Positions 18,120 through 27,480 of a stretch of 64,000 bases of DNA are shown in pieces (positions within the stretch are counted from its first letter, which is position 1; every line of letters starts with the position of its first letter). Location: contig NZ_JAMHFY010000021.1 of the NCBI RefSeq assembly GCF_023897015.1, positions 26,789-90,788 on the forward strand, written 5' to 3'. Position numbers and translations under genes: made by a program. Under the pieces are notes generated by a model. It searched no databases. It saw only the letters and a list, made by a program, of their open reading frames with translations, and was not told the origin of the DNA. Origin of the DNA: Desulfosporosinus nitroreducens (GTDB taxonomy: Bacteria > Bacillota > Desulfitobacteriia > Desulfitobacteriales > Desulfitobacteriaceae).

Positions 18120-18872
18120 TTAGGCCTGTTTCAATAGCCTTTTGACCATGGCCTTATGAGCTAAATCTTCCAAGCAATCGTCAAGTTCCATCAAGCGAGT
18201 GTCCACTCCACGCCTTTGAATAGCCAATTCTAACAACAAATCAGCGAGATGCGGATTCTTAGGGAGGAGCGGTCCATGTAAATACGTTCCAAAGACGTTG
18301 AGGTAACGTACCCCTTCCCCACTGTCCTCACCGTTATTTCCATGACCGAATAAGACTTTGCCTAAAGGGCTAATCCCTTCACCCAAATAAGTTTTGCCTG
18401 AATGATTCTCAAACCCAACCATTGTCCTAAATTTATTGGAATTACCACTTGATTTTTTCTCGTCAAGTTCCACAACCACATTTCCAATCAGACGCTTTGC
18501 CCCAGCAATTGTCCAGACATCCAATATGCCCAACCCGTCAATTCTTTCCCCATTAGTCATTTGATAGTATTTTCCTAGCATTTGATAACCACCGCAAATA
18601 GAAAGCACTACAAGACCATTCTCAATGGCCTTTCTAAGTTCATTCTCCCGACGCATAAGATCTTGAACCAGCAGGCCTTGTTCACGGTCAGAACCGCCGC
18701 CAATAAACAGAATATCCATACCCATGAAATCCAAGTCTTCCCCTAGCGATGCTTTTTGAATTACCGGTTCAATTCCCCTCCAACGGCACCGAGCCGCTAA
18801 CGTTAAAATATTACCTCGATCTCCATAAAGGTCTAGTAAATCCGGATACAGATGGCAAATAGCAAGTTTCAC
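18120..18872 (-). CDS. gatD: Lipid II isoglutaminyl synthase, glutaminase subunit
   Basis: 250 residues of the CobB/CobQ-like class I amidotransferase family. The nucleophile Cys is in LSICGGYQML and the His is in VFGTYLHGPLL. With MurT it amidates the D-Glu of lipid II to D-isoglutamine. The start overlaps the stop of murT by four bases, and the pair is co-transcribed. Confidence 0.92.
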   Translation of the reverse strand: MKLAICHLYPDLLDLYGDRGNILTLAARCRWRGIEPVIQKASLGEDLDFMGMDILFIGGGSDREQGLLVQDLMRRENELRKAIENGLVVLSICGGYQMLGKYYQMTNGERIDGLGILDVWTIAGAKRLIGNVVVELDEKKSSGNSNKFRTMVGFENHSGKTYLGEGISPLGKVLFGHGNNGEDSGEGVRYLNVFGTYLHGPLLPKNPHLADLLLELAIQRRGVDTRLMELDDCLEDLAHKAMVKRLLKQA

Positions 18873-20275
18873 GCGCTTGCCTCCTCTCCACGTTCCTTAG
18901 CTCTCGAATTCGACAGCCCCGCACTCTTTTGACGGTCTTCCACGATCTCCCGAAGCGGAAAAAGCAGAGTATACGTGGGTAATATAAACCAAGCTTCGCC
19001 CTCTGCCCGACTTCCTGTCAACATCTTAAGGGCTCCGGCTAAACTATGTTCAAGTATAAGTTTCTCGACGGATACGCCGGCATATTTTAGCCTTAAGGCT
19101 ATGTCTTCTGCTCTAAGACCTGTACATACCACTTTCTGTATGCGTGCCTCATACGTTCCTAATCGTTCAAAGTTCACATCCCAAAGCCAAGAAATATCTC
19201 GCCCATCCGCCGCTAGATCATTGATTCCGATTAGAATTCCCAGGGGTCTATCGACACCAATCATTGTCTGAATGACCTGATCAAACCCTGTCGGATTTTT
19301 AACGAGAGTTAAGGTGATTTCTCCCTCCGGGAGACTAAACCGTTCCATCCGTCCGGCTTGAGGGATAAATACTCGCAGTCCCTTTTCAATAACCTTATCC
19401 TTGAAACCTAATTCACGGGCTGCTGTAAGAGCTGCAAGGGCATTGTACAGATTATAATACCCTTGCAAAGCTATCCTAAAGGCAACCTCATCAACCTGAA
19501 ACAGCAGCAACCCTTCAGCCGGATGAACATCCTTCGCCAGAATTTTAGGCTCAGGACGATGGAAACCACACCCTGAACACTTGAAAATCCCCAATTGACC
19601 GTAGTGAAACAGCGTATAATCTAAGGCCGTTCCACATCCGGGGCAAAACCTGGCTTCCCGTGTCTCCTGACTATCCCCTTGGCTGTCTGGAGTGCGCTCC
19701 ACCCCATAGTAAATTGCCTGATTATGATTCGTACCAAACTGCGCAACTAAAGGATCGTCCGCATTTAAGACAAGAACCGTTTCTTTCGGCAAAGATCCTT
19801 TAACCATACGTACTGTAGTATCTAATTCTCCGTAGCGATCGAGCTGATCGCGAAAAAAGTTAGTGACAATCGCTAAACTGGGAGACACTTGCTCACAAAA
19901 CTTAGGAACTGTCGCTTCATCCACTTCCAGCAATGCTAAACTCGCTCGTGATAAACCATTCCACCCTGTATTCTGTATTAAGGCTCCCGTAATTCCAGTC
20001 ACTAGGTTCGCGCCCGCTTGGTTAAAGGCAAACACTTTTCCGGCTTGACGCAAAATACTTGCCAGGAGATTAGCCGTTGTCGTTTTTCCATTGGTCCCAG
20101 TAACCATGATAATTCCATCAGTATAGGCCACACTCAAGTGGCGCATGATCTGCGGGTCAATCCGGTTGGCAATCTTTCCGGGCAGGGTCGTACCTTTTTT
20201 CCCTATAACTAACAGACCCATAGTTATTATCTTACCAGCCCATAGGGCAAGCCAAAAACGCCATGTTCGCTTCAT
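18869..20275 (-). CDS. murT: Lipid II isoglutaminyl synthase, Mur-ligase subunit
   Basis: About 468 residues. The Mur-ligase ATP loop VTGTNGKTTTANLL is followed by the MurT-specific four-Cys ribbon (CPGCGTAL and CSGCGFH) and a C-terminal DUF1727 domain (NPTGFDQV, IGINDLAADGRDISW). The start MKRTWRF at 20275 is chosen because AAAGGAG lies seven bases upstream. It works with gatD at 18120. Confidence 0.93.
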   Translation of the reverse strand: MKRTWRFWLALWAGKIITMGLLVIGKKGTTLPGKIANRIDPQIMRHLSVAYTDGIIMVTGTNGKTTTANLLASILRQAGKVFAFNQAGANLVTGITGALIQNTGWNGLSRASLALLEVDEATVPKFCEQVSPSLAIVTNFFRDQLDRYGELDTTVRMVKGSLPKETVLVLNADDPLVAQFGTNHNQAIYYGVERTPDSQGDSQETREARFCPGCGTALDYTLFHYGQLGIFKCSGCGFHRPEPKILAKDVHPAEGLLLFQVDEVAFRIALQGYYNLYNALAALTAARELGFKDKVIEKGLRVFIPQAGRMERFSLPEGEITLTLVKNPTGFDQVIQTMIGVDRPLGILIGINDLAADGRDISWLWDVNFERLGTYEARIQKVVCTGLRAEDIALRLKYAGVSVEKLILEHSLAGALKMLTGSRAEGEAWFILPTYTLLFPLREIVEDRQKSAGLSNSRAKERGEEASA

Positions 20276-20521
20276 GTTTACTCCTTTAATTGTTATCTCA
20301 TACATTGTAGCACTCTTATGTGTATTATCAACCAAACTCCATATAAAACAAACCTTATCTTTTTAAACCTTCCAATCAGTTAGCACTTTAGAATTAAGAG
20401 TAGTAGAAATCATGTTTTCGATAGTTTTCTGATTATCTATTTTACCATGCCAAACTTAGATGTCGATAATTATTTCTGCCTGCTTTGTCGTTTCCTGACA
20501 GTAAATATGGACTTGAAATTA

Positions 20522-20551
20522 TTGACTCGCTTATTAAAACTATGGGATAAT
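20522..20551 (+). promoter_or_regulatory. Sigma-A-type promoter for uppP
   Basis: TTGACT (20522-20527), an 18-bp spacer and GATAAT (20546-20551). A leader of about 115 nt separates it from the uppP start. The rest of the 20276-20670 interval shows no gene. Confidence 0.6.
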
Positions 20552-20670
20552 GGTTGAGTGTCTATAGGAGTGTTATTAATGGTTATCATAACCAAGCGCT
20601 TGGAGCCACTTAACGAACCGTGAGCTTAATATAGCGGCTTAAGCCATTTAGAACAATACTTAGAAATGAG

Positions 20671-21486
20671 ATGATGCTTTTGAATGATTATGTCAGCGCC
20701 TTGATTTTAGGGATCGTAGAAGGAATTACCGAATTCCTCCCGATTTCCTCGACAGGGCACCTAATCATAGTGAACCAGTTTGTTGGGTTTACGGAACAAT
20801 TTGCAAATATGTTTGATGTAGTAATACAACTGGGGGCCATTCTTTCCGTCGTTGTTTACTTTCGGCATAGACTTATTCCCTTCGGCAATTATAAGTCGGC
20901 CAAAAATCAAGAAATATTTGAGTTGTGGAAAAAGACCCTAGTCGGAGTTATCCCTGCCCTTGGAATTGGCTTTCTAGTAGCAGATTACATAGAAGAACTT
21001 CTGTTTAATACAACAGTTGTCGCTATAGCCCTCATAATCGGTGGGTTAATTCTGTTATATATTGAAGGCAAGAGACCTGCCTTCCAAATTAAATCCATGA
21101 AACAACTCACTTACAGAACTGCTCTTTTGATTGGGTTTATCCAGTGTTTAGCTATGATACCAGGAACCTCACGCTCAGCCTCAACCATCATAGGGGCTAT
21201 GTTATTGGGTGCTTCAAGGGTCGTAGCCGCAGAATTTTCCTTCTTCTTAGCCATTCCTACTATGGTCGCTGCTTCTGGTTACACATTGTTAAAAAATGGA
21301 CTCACCCTCAACTTACATGAATTTATAGTGGTAGCTTTTGGGTTTTTTATATCATTTATAGTAGCTTGGTTAGTAATTGCCGGATTCATGAGTTACGTTA
21401 GCAAAAAGGATTTTAAGCCATTTGGTTACTACCGAGTTGTACTCGGAATCATTGTGCTTATGTATTTTGGTTTTATACCGGCCTAG
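20671..21486 (+). CDS. uppP: Undecaprenyl-diphosphatase (UppP/BacA)
   Basis: 271 residues with about eight TM segments. The catalytic motif EGITEFLPISSTGH is at residues 17-30 and the second motif is PGTSRSAST. It regenerates undecaprenyl phosphate for wall synthesis and gives bacitracin resistance. It is monocistronic on the plus strand with its own promoter and terminator. It is related in pathway to the neighbouring murT/gatD and alr. Confidence 0.95.
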   Translation: MMLLNDYVSALILGIVEGITEFLPISSTGHLIIVNQFVGFTEQFANMFDVVIQLGAILSVVVYFRHRLIPFGNYKSAKNQEIFELWKKTLVGVIPALGIGFLVADYIEELLFNTTVVAIALIIGGLILLYIEGKRPAFQIKSMKQLTYRTALLIGFIQCLAMIPGTSRSASTIIGAMLLGASRVVAAEFSFFLAIPTMVAASGYTLLKNGLTLNLHEFIVVAFGFFISFIVAWLVIAGFMSYVSKKDFKPFGYYRVVLGIIVLMYFGFIPA

Positions 21487-21513
21487 ATTTCTTATAGGTT
21501 GATAGGACTTCGC

Positions 21514-21545
21514 AGAGCCCCTCCAGAAAAATTCCGGAGGGGCTC
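21514..21545 (+). terminator. uppP terminator
   Basis: GAGCCCCTCC-N12-GGAGGGGCTC followed by TTATT. Confidence 0.85.
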
Positions 21546-21591
21546 TTATTCTGCCTAAGTCAATTCACAAATCAAGTCTTGTGCGAGAAAT

Positions 21592-21849
21592 TTAAAAAGC
21601 TTTAAATCCATTGATGCTTTTATTTACAACTAGATCGAGTACCGGCCCCAACACAAAGCTTAAGAAAATCCGAAATCCCTCAGCCAATACTAGAGCTACG
21701 CCTATACGCAGTAAAAATCTCCCCCAACGGGATGTAGAACGACGCAGGATACCATCGTAATCCAAAGCTCCAGCAGCACCCCACCCGAGCACCAGGCAAA
21801 GCATAAAAAAGGCATAACTCAACCCAGTAGTTAGATCAAACATAGACAT
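21592..21849 (-). CDS. DUF1146-type small membrane protein
   Basis: About 85 residues with two TM helices separated by a basic loop (LRRSTSRWGRFLLR). The layout and length resemble YwzB/DUF1146 proteins of Firmicutes. The start at MSMFDL is chosen because AGGGGGTG precedes it. It lies alone between uppP and alr. The function is unknown. Confidence 0.6.
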   Translation of the reverse strand: MSMFDLTTGLSYAFFMLCLVLGWGAAGALDYDGILRRSTSRWGRFLLRIGVALVLAEGFRIFLSFVLGPVLDLVVNKSINGFKAF

Positions 21850-21952
21850 GGCACCCCCTTGCCACAATTTATGAGGCAACAAAGGGTTTTATGTCTCAAA
21901 GAGCTTTACTTTTAATAATTAGATCACTTTGGACATAGTACAAGGGATGGTA

Positions 21953-23074
21953 TCAAGGCTCCGTTGGATCAATATAAACTCGCGGAACCCTTTTAGAAAT
22001 TCCACAAACCACTTCATAGCTAATGGTACCCATCCAATCTGCCATTTCTGTCGCTGTCAGCTGTTCGTTTCCATCTTTTCCCAAAATAGTTACGACATCC
22101 TCTACTTTTACTCCCGGAATCTTAGTTACATCCAGCATAGTCTGATCCATACAGATCCGCCCTATAATTGTTGAACGTCTTCCATGGATCAGCATTTCCC
22201 CTTGATTTGAAAGAGCTCTGCGCATTCCGTCCGCGTAACCTACCGGGACAGTTGCCACAACGGTCGGATAAGCCGCTTGAAATGTGCGGCCATAGCTTAC
22301 AGTCTCTCCGGTATTAATAGTTTTAACATGTGACACTTTGGCTTTCCAAGCCATTACCGGCTCTAGTCCAATATTTCCGTCAATTTGAGAAGATGGAGTG
22401 AGTCCATAGAGGCTAATTCCTAGACGAACAAGCTCAAAATGTGATTCCGGGAATTGAATGATCCCCGCGCTATTAGCCGCATGGCGAATCGGAATAGTAA
22501 GTCCGGCCCTCTTTAGCTCTTCATAGACAGTTTTAAAACATTTTAACTGTTTTCTGGCAAATGACAAATCTCTTTGGTCCGCAGTCGCAAAATGTGTGAA
22601 AATACCTTCAATAAACAGATTTGGCAAATCGGCAATTCTTAGAATCTCAGCGACGTCGGTCTCACGAAATCCAATTCTCCCCATCCCTGTATCAATTTTT
22701 ATATGTAGTCTCGCCGTTCGGTTAAGCCTCACAGCTGACTCGGAAAGTGCCTGAGCTTGAGCTAATTGAAAAACAGTGGGAATAATATCTCTTTCAACTA
22801 AAGTATCCGACTCATTCCGCTCCGTAGCACCAATGACCATGACCGCAACCTCAGGAAACGCCGCTTTAATTTCCAGGGCTTCTTGCAAAAGAGCAACACC
22901 AAAACGCTGTGCACCACAGGCTATAAGCGTTTTTACAACAGGAATCGCGCCATGTCCGTAAGCATCCGCCTTTACGATCGGCATTATTTCACTTTTGGTA
23001 TATGTCTGAAGCTTGTAGAAATTTTCTCTAAGGGTTTGCAGATTCACCTCAGCCCAGACCGGTCTCCCTCCCAT
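21953..23074 (-). CDS. alr: Alanine racemase
   Basis: 373 residues. The PLP Lys is in IMPIVKADAYGHGA (near residue 35) and the catalytic Tyr region is in ISLYGLTPS, with the C-terminal loop RICMDQTMLDV. It makes D-alanine for peptidoglycan. It is three bases downstream of nnr and part of the acpS-nnr-alr order common in Firmicutes. Confidence 0.96.
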   Translation of the reverse strand: MGGRPVWAEVNLQTLRENFYKLQTYTKSEIMPIVKADAYGHGAIPVVKTLIACGAQRFGVALLQEALEIKAAFPEVAVMVIGATERNESDTLVERDIIPTVFQLAQAQALSESAVRLNRTARLHIKIDTGMGRIGFRETDVAEILRIADLPNLFIEGIFTHFATADQRDLSFARKQLKCFKTVYEELKRAGLTIPIRHAANSAGIIQFPESHFELVRLGISLYGLTPSSQIDGNIGLEPVMAWKAKVSHVKTINTGETVSYGRTFQAAYPTVVATVPVGYADGMRRALSNQGEMLIHGRRSTIIGRICMDQTMLDVTKIPGVKVEDVVTILGKDGNEQLTATEMADWMGTISYEVVCGISKRVPRVYIDPTEP

Positions 23075-23077
23075 AGT

Positions 23078-24673
23078 TTATCCCCTCTTTCCCTCTAAGC
23101 CCTTATACTCTAATGCACGCCTCACTTTAGGAATTTGATCTGCTACTTCCGAGGCCGTAAATCCAGACCAACCAAACTCTTTTGCTAACTCATCCGCTGC
23201 TTTACCATGTAAATATACGCCTAGACAAGCCGCTTCCAGCGGTGAAACTCCTTGGGCTAACCAAGCAAGAATACTCCCGGTAAGAACATCTCCCGTCCCT
23301 CCTGCACCAAGTCCGGGATTTCCGGTTGGGTTAAAGAAAGCACGACCATCAGGGGAAGCAATGATAGTCACAGAACCCTTTAAAACGACTACAGCTTCCC
23401 ACTCAACTGCTTTTGCCACCGCAATATCTAACCGATTCCTCTCAATATCTTCAACACTGCATTGACAGAGTCGAGCCATTTCACCAGGATGAGGCGTAAG
23501 TATCAACCCGCCTCTTCCATTTCTCAAACTCAACAGACCTGGTTCTAATGCTATGAGATTAAGGGCGTCAGCATCCAAGACAATTGGGCAACTAATATTT
23601 TTAAGAATTTCTTCTAAAACAGAAATAAACTCTATATTCTCACCTAGACCCGGACCTGCAGCAAGGGCTTTAGCTTTCTCAGATTGTTTTAAGACTACAT
23701 GCCAAGCTTCTTCATTCAAAAAATCTTCTCCAGGCGCAGACCAAACAGTTGCCTCCGTGATGCTTGCATCCACTTCTTTTGCAATCCCTTGTGGAGCAAC
23801 GATTTGTAACAACCCAATTCCACTTCGCAAAGCTCCTTTTCCTGCTAACACTGATGCCCCGCTCATCCCTTTAGACCCTGCCACAAGAATACCTTTTCCA
23901 TGAGTTCCTTTATGCCCTTTGAGATGACGAATAGGGATCATATCGCGTACATCATCATCCATCAATACAAACGTAGAAATCCCTTCCTCTACCAGATAGG
24001 ATTCTGGAATAGAAATGGGATCCACTACAACCCGTCCACAATATTCAGGCCCTTCACCGAGAAAAAGGCCCCATTTAGGGAGGCCAAAGGTAACTGTAGT
24101 TTGGGCCCGAACCGCAGTTCGATAAACTTTACCGGTATTAGCCTCAACCCCGCTGGGAATATCAATAGAAACCACCCATCCAGGAGCACAGTTCACTTCA
24201 TCCACATATTCTTCTATCAGGCCAGGCAAAGCCCCACGCATTCCAATTCCAAAAAGTGCATCTACAACGACATCTGCTTGCGCCAGAGCCAATCGTGTTA
24301 ACCGCCGCTGTTTCTCTCCTTCGATTACAAATAATTTACCGGTGGTGCCTTGAAAAAGATACAAATTTAAAGCTGCATCTCCCTTCAATTCCTTAAGTGC
24401 AGCAAATACTAAAACCGTAACATCCATCCCTTGAAAAACTAAATGTCGAGCAACAGCCAAACCATCTCCGCCGTTATTTCCTTTGCCAACAAGAATCACT
24501 GCTTTTCGACCGTTTAGCCCCTCCTTACCTTTGGGGATACAACGTCGAATCTCTTCGACGACTGCCCAGGCTGCATTTTCCATAAGGAGCAAACTCGGAA
24601 TACCATAATGATGAATGGCTTTTTCTTCTATCTGCCGCATCTGTTCTGCATTAACCACACGCACTTTCCCCAC
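23078..24673 (-). CDS. nnr: Bifunctional NAD(P)HX epimerase/dehydratase
   Basis: 531 residues. An N-terminal YjeF_N epimerase domain (GKGNNGGDGLAVARHL, about 1-215) is fused to a C-terminal ADP-dependent dehydratase domain of the ribokinase fold (LTPHPGEMARL, NPTGNPGLGAGGTGDVLTG). It repairs hydrated NAD(P)H. It lies between acpS and alr on one strand. Confidence 0.95.
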   Translation of the reverse strand: MGKVRVVNAEQMRQIEEKAIHHYGIPSLLLMENAAWAVVEEIRRCIPKGKEGLNGRKAVILVGKGNNGGDGLAVARHLVFQGMDVTVLVFAALKELKGDAALNLYLFQGTTGKLFVIEGEKQRRLTRLALAQADVVVDALFGIGMRGALPGLIEEYVDEVNCAPGWVVSIDIPSGVEANTGKVYRTAVRAQTTVTFGLPKWGLFLGEGPEYCGRVVVDPISIPESYLVEEGISTFVLMDDDVRDMIPIRHLKGHKGTHGKGILVAGSKGMSGASVLAGKGALRSGIGLLQIVAPQGIAKEVDASITEATVWSAPGEDFLNEEAWHVVLKQSEKAKALAAGPGLGENIEFISVLEEILKNISCPIVLDADALNLIALEPGLLSLRNGRGGLILTPHPGEMARLCQCSVEDIERNRLDIAVAKAVEWEAVVVLKGSVTIIASPDGRAFFNPTGNPGLGAGGTGDVLTGSILAWLAQGVSPLEAACLGVYLHGKAADELAKEFGWSGFTASEVADQIPKVRRALEYKGLEGKRG

Positions 24674-24687
24674 CCCAGTTCTCTATA

Positions 24688-25044
24688 TTAGCTTAAAATT
24701 GCGAACGCCATCGCTTGAGTTCGATTATGGGATAAACTAACTCGAACTTCTGATCCGCCCCTGGCACATGCCTGATCCATTGCTTTAAGACTAAGAAAAA
24801 CTTGCGGTTCTCCCCTTACGTTACTCAAAATCTCTATATCATGCCAGGACAATCCTTGTAAGCCAGTTCCCAAAGTCTTAAGAACTGCCTCTTTTCCAGC
24901 AAAACGTGCTGCATAACTCTGAATACCTTTCCCAATTAAGGCTTCCCGCTCTCGAATTGTGAAAAGGCGCTCAATTAATCTAGGTTGACGTTTAAACGCC
25001 TGTGCCACTCGTTCTATTTCTATAATATCAATGCCAGGATACAT
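24688..25044 (-). CDS. acpS: Holo-[acyl-carrier-protein] synthase
   Basis: 118 residues. The metal/CoA motifs are GIDIIEIERV (residues 4-13) and FAGKEAVLKTLGTG. It transfers 4'-phosphopantetheine to ACP. It is the second gene of the regulator-acpS-nnr-alr run, 21 bp after the BusR-like gene. Confidence 0.95.
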   Translation of the reverse strand: MYPGIDIIEIERVAQAFKRQPRLIERLFTIREREALIGKGIQSYAARFAGKEAVLKTLGTGLQGLSWHDIEILSNVRGEPQVFLSLKAMDQACARGGSEVRVSLSHNRTQAMAFAILS

Positions 25045-25065
25045 TTTTAACTTACTCCATCCAAC

Positions 25066-25665
25066 TTATAAAATTGACCTTAGCTTCTGTTGCCCCTCTG
25101 CTGAACCTGCTGCCAGCAGGACGTCCTCTCCACGCAGGACAAAGCTGGCGTCTGGAGAAAATTGTTCCAATCCGTCTCGAACCACTGCCACAATAGTTGC
25201 CCCTGTTCGCTCTCGAATTTTTAATTCTCTCAAAGTCTTGCCAATGGCAGGGGATGTTTTTCCGATTTCGATTTCTCCAACATCCAACCACCGAGACATT
25301 AGACGGTCAGTATAACCTAGGAATTTATTAAGATGACTTTCAATCTTTAAGTCAATTTCACGCCTTTGATCCATAAGCTTCTTAAGATCTTCAACAAAGA
25401 CTTGAATTTCCCCTTTTTGATCAAATGATTTAACAAATTTTTCTGCCATGGCCTTTGAGGTTACGGTGATCCCTACTCCTTGACTGACCACAACCACACC
25501 GACATTTTGCAAAACTGCGATGGCCCGGCGAATAGTTTCTGGAGAAACGTTATACCGTCCTGCTAACGTCGAACGGCCATGAATTTTCACCCCTTCATGA
25601 TATTCTCCCATCATGATTGCGTGAGCTATATCAATAGCAATTTCCTGATACCGAGCCTTTTCCAA
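25066..25665 (-). CDS. GntR-RCK_C regulator, BusR-like c-di-AMP sensor
   Basis: 199 residues. An N-terminal GntR-type winged helix (residues 1-75; GRSTLAGRYNVSPETIRRAI) is joined by a coiled-coil (about 85-120) to a C-terminal RCK_C/TrkA_C domain (EIEIGKTSPAIGKTLREL, GEDVLLAAGSAEG). This layout is that of BusR, which in streptococci and lactococci represses compatible-solute uptake when bound to c-di-AMP. Here it is divergent from eam, whose leader carries a c-di-AMP riboswitch. BusR-like is a domain-based call; ligand binding is an inference. Confidence 0.82.
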   Translation of the reverse strand: MEKARYQEIAIDIAHAIMMGEYHEGVKIHGRSTLAGRYNVSPETIRRAIAVLQNVGVVVVSQGVGITVTSKAMAEKFVKSFDQKGEIQVFVEDLKKLMDQRREIDLKIESHLNKFLGYTDRLMSRWLDVGEIEIGKTSPAIGKTLRELKIRERTGATIVAVVRDGLEQFSPDASFVLRGEDVLLAAGSAEGQQKLRSIL

Positions 25666-25795
25666 TTATGTTCAACCCCTTATCCAATCTCGCTGATTCG
25701 TGGTTCATAGTTCGTGGTTTGAATAACTAATAATAAAATATTCAATCGAATTCTAACCTATTATAACATAGCCAAATCTTGGTTACATCATGCTA

Positions 25796-25836
25796 TTGAC
25801 AGGTAACAACTCTTGTGTTAATATAAGGTTGTCAGT
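25796..25836 (+). promoter_or_regulatory. eam promoter with inverted-repeat candidate operator
   Basis: The promoter is TTGACA (25796-25801), 17 bp, TAATAT (25819-25824). ACAAC ending at 25810 and GTTGTCAGT starting at 25828 form an inverted repeat with the same 17-bp spacer as the perfect repeat at 6239-6277, again enclosing the -10 box. Eight of 11 bases of the left arm match the other site. Confidence 0.7.
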
Positions 25837-25849
25837 AAAATAAATATTT

Positions 25850-25990
25850 TTACCTTGCTGAATTTCCAAAAGGAAAACGGGGGAACCACTTCTTGGGGTG
25901 AATCGCCAAATGGCGTAGAGCAGTTTTCAGCTCGAACCCGACAGCTAACCTCGTAAGCGTTGAAACACGTTAGCGTGATATTTTGCGTTT
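25850..25990 (+). ncRNA. c-di-AMP riboswitch (ydaO/yuaA type) in the eam leader
   Basis: The class blocks appear in order on the plus strand: AACGGGGGAACCAC, TTGGGGTGAATCGCC, a short ATGGCG arm, CAGCTCGAACCCGACAGCTA and CCTCGTAAGCGT. Ligand binding is expected to favour the terminator at 26002-26029 and switch eam off when c-di-AMP is high. Confidence 0.9.
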
Positions 25991-26001
25991 AATTCTTTTG
26001 G

Positions 26002-26029
26002 GAACCGACGATTTGATTGGTTCTTTTTT
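26002..26029 (+). terminator. Riboswitch terminator
   Basis: GAACC-N11-GGTTC followed by TTTTTTG, just below the c-di-AMP aptamer. The remaining 160 nt to eam contain one further short stem (AAGCTTGGC/GCCAAGCTT). Confidence 0.7.
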
Positions 26030-26193
26030 GTTTTTTAGAAAGCTTGGCTTAGCGCCAAGCTTCCGTGCAAGCGGTAGCCATAGCGACACTTATGCGTTAG
26101 CCACGGATGGCGTACAAAACACTCTCCTCACTGGAGAAAAGCACAGCTGGATGAATTAAGTTTCAACTGGAAACAGATAAAGGAGGAATATAT

Positions 26194-27444
26194 ATGGCTG
26201 TCGAACTCCAAGAACTTTCAGGTACATTTCGACAATATGCGCTTAAGCGTGCAGTTGAGCTTAAACAAATGGTTATTCCATATCTCAATAACTCTAAAGA
26301 AGTTCCTACGGGATTTTCGCTTACAGAAACCTACGAATCCCGCCGTGCAGATATTCTAAGCTATTTCAACGCCACACTTGAAGACTGGGAAAGTTGGCAC
26401 TGGCAAATGGCGCATAGAATCTCAGACCCCCATGTCTTAATGGCTCTGCTTCCCGGATTAACTTTAGATCAATGTGAGGAAATTGAGCGCGCAGGAAAAA
26501 CCTATCGTTGGGCAGTATCCCCTTATTATCTAAGTTTAATGAGTGATACGGACCCTCTGGACCCAATTCGGCTTCAAGGATTGCCTACATTAGCTGAACT
26601 CGTCGAAGACTTTGGCGAAGATGATCCTATGGGCGAAGAAATCACATCTCCTGCTCCCGGGATTACTCGCAGATATCCAGATCGCTTAATTATAAATGTC
26701 ACAAATATGTGTGCTATGTACTGCCGGCACTGCCAGCGCAGACGAAATATTGGTGAAACCGATACCCATACCCAAAGAACAGAACTTAAAGCAGCTCTAG
26801 ATTATATTCGCGCAAATCCCGAGATTCGAGACGTCTTAGTAACTGGCGGAGACGCCTTGCTTCTTAGTGATCTCACTCTGGATTGGCTTCTGGGAGAACT
26901 TCACTCAATTCCTCACGTAGAAATTAAGCGGCTTGGCACAAGGGCTCCAGTGACTCTTCCTATGCGCATAACGGACGAACTGTGCTCAATATTAGCTAAA
27001 TATCCACCCCTTTATATTAACACACAGTTTAATCACCCCAAAGAGGTATCTGAAGATGCTAAAAAAGCGGCTGACAAACTTATTGCAGCCGGGGTGGTCT
27101 TGGGTAATCAAGCGGTTTTACTCAAAGGCATAAACCATCAACCAGAGATCATGAAGAAACTAAATCATGAACTCCTCAAAATCAGGGTTCGCCCATATTA
27201 TATCTTCCATGCCAAAAACGTCAAGGGAACACGCCATTTTGTTCCTCGGATTCAAGACGGGCTTGCCATAATGGATCAGTTACGAGGATATACTTCAGGC
27301 CTTGCGGTGCCAACTTATATTATAAATGCCCCGAAGGGCGGAGGTAAGACACCCATATTACCGCAATACCTGGTATCTCTTGATGAAAACAAAGCAGTTT
27401 TACGTACTTGGGAAGGAAAACTTGTCCAGTACGAAACCCCATAA
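26194..27444 (+). CDS. eam: Glutamate 2,3-aminomutase (KamA-family radical SAM)
   Basis: 416 residues. The radical-SAM cluster is CAMYCRHC (C173, C177, C180) and the PLP Lys is in KGGGKTP (K385). Lysine 2,3-aminomutase binds the lysine side chain through two Asp residues 37 apart. Here those positions are Lys341 (HAKN) and Asn378 (INAP), also 37 apart, which is the pattern reported for glutamate 2,3-aminomutase. The product would be beta-glutamate, a compatible solute. AAAGGAGG precedes the ATG. Control by a c-di-AMP riboswitch fits an osmolyte role. No acetyltransferase gene (ablB) follows, which argues against acetyl-beta-lysine synthesis. Confidence 0.85.
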   Translation: MAVELQELSGTFRQYALKRAVELKQMVIPYLNNSKEVPTGFSLTETYESRRADILSYFNATLEDWESWHWQMAHRISDPHVLMALLPGLTLDQCEEIERAGKTYRWAVSPYYLSLMSDTDPLDPIRLQGLPTLAELVEDFGEDDPMGEEITSPAPGITRRYPDRLIINVTNMCAMYCRHCQRRRNIGETDTHTQRTELKAALDYIRANPEIRDVLVTGGDALLLSDLTLDWLLGELHSIPHVEIKRLGTRAPVTLPMRITDELCSILAKYPPLYINTQFNHPKEVSEDAKKAADKLIAAGVVLGNQAVLLKGINHQPEIMKKLNHELLKIRVRPYYIFHAKNVKGTRHFVPRIQDGLAIMDQLRGYTSGLAVPTYIINAPKGGGKTPILPQYLVSLDENKAVLRTWEGKLVQYETP

Positions 27445-27480
27445 TAGAAATAGTTATAAAAACAAGGGGGTGAGTGCAAC

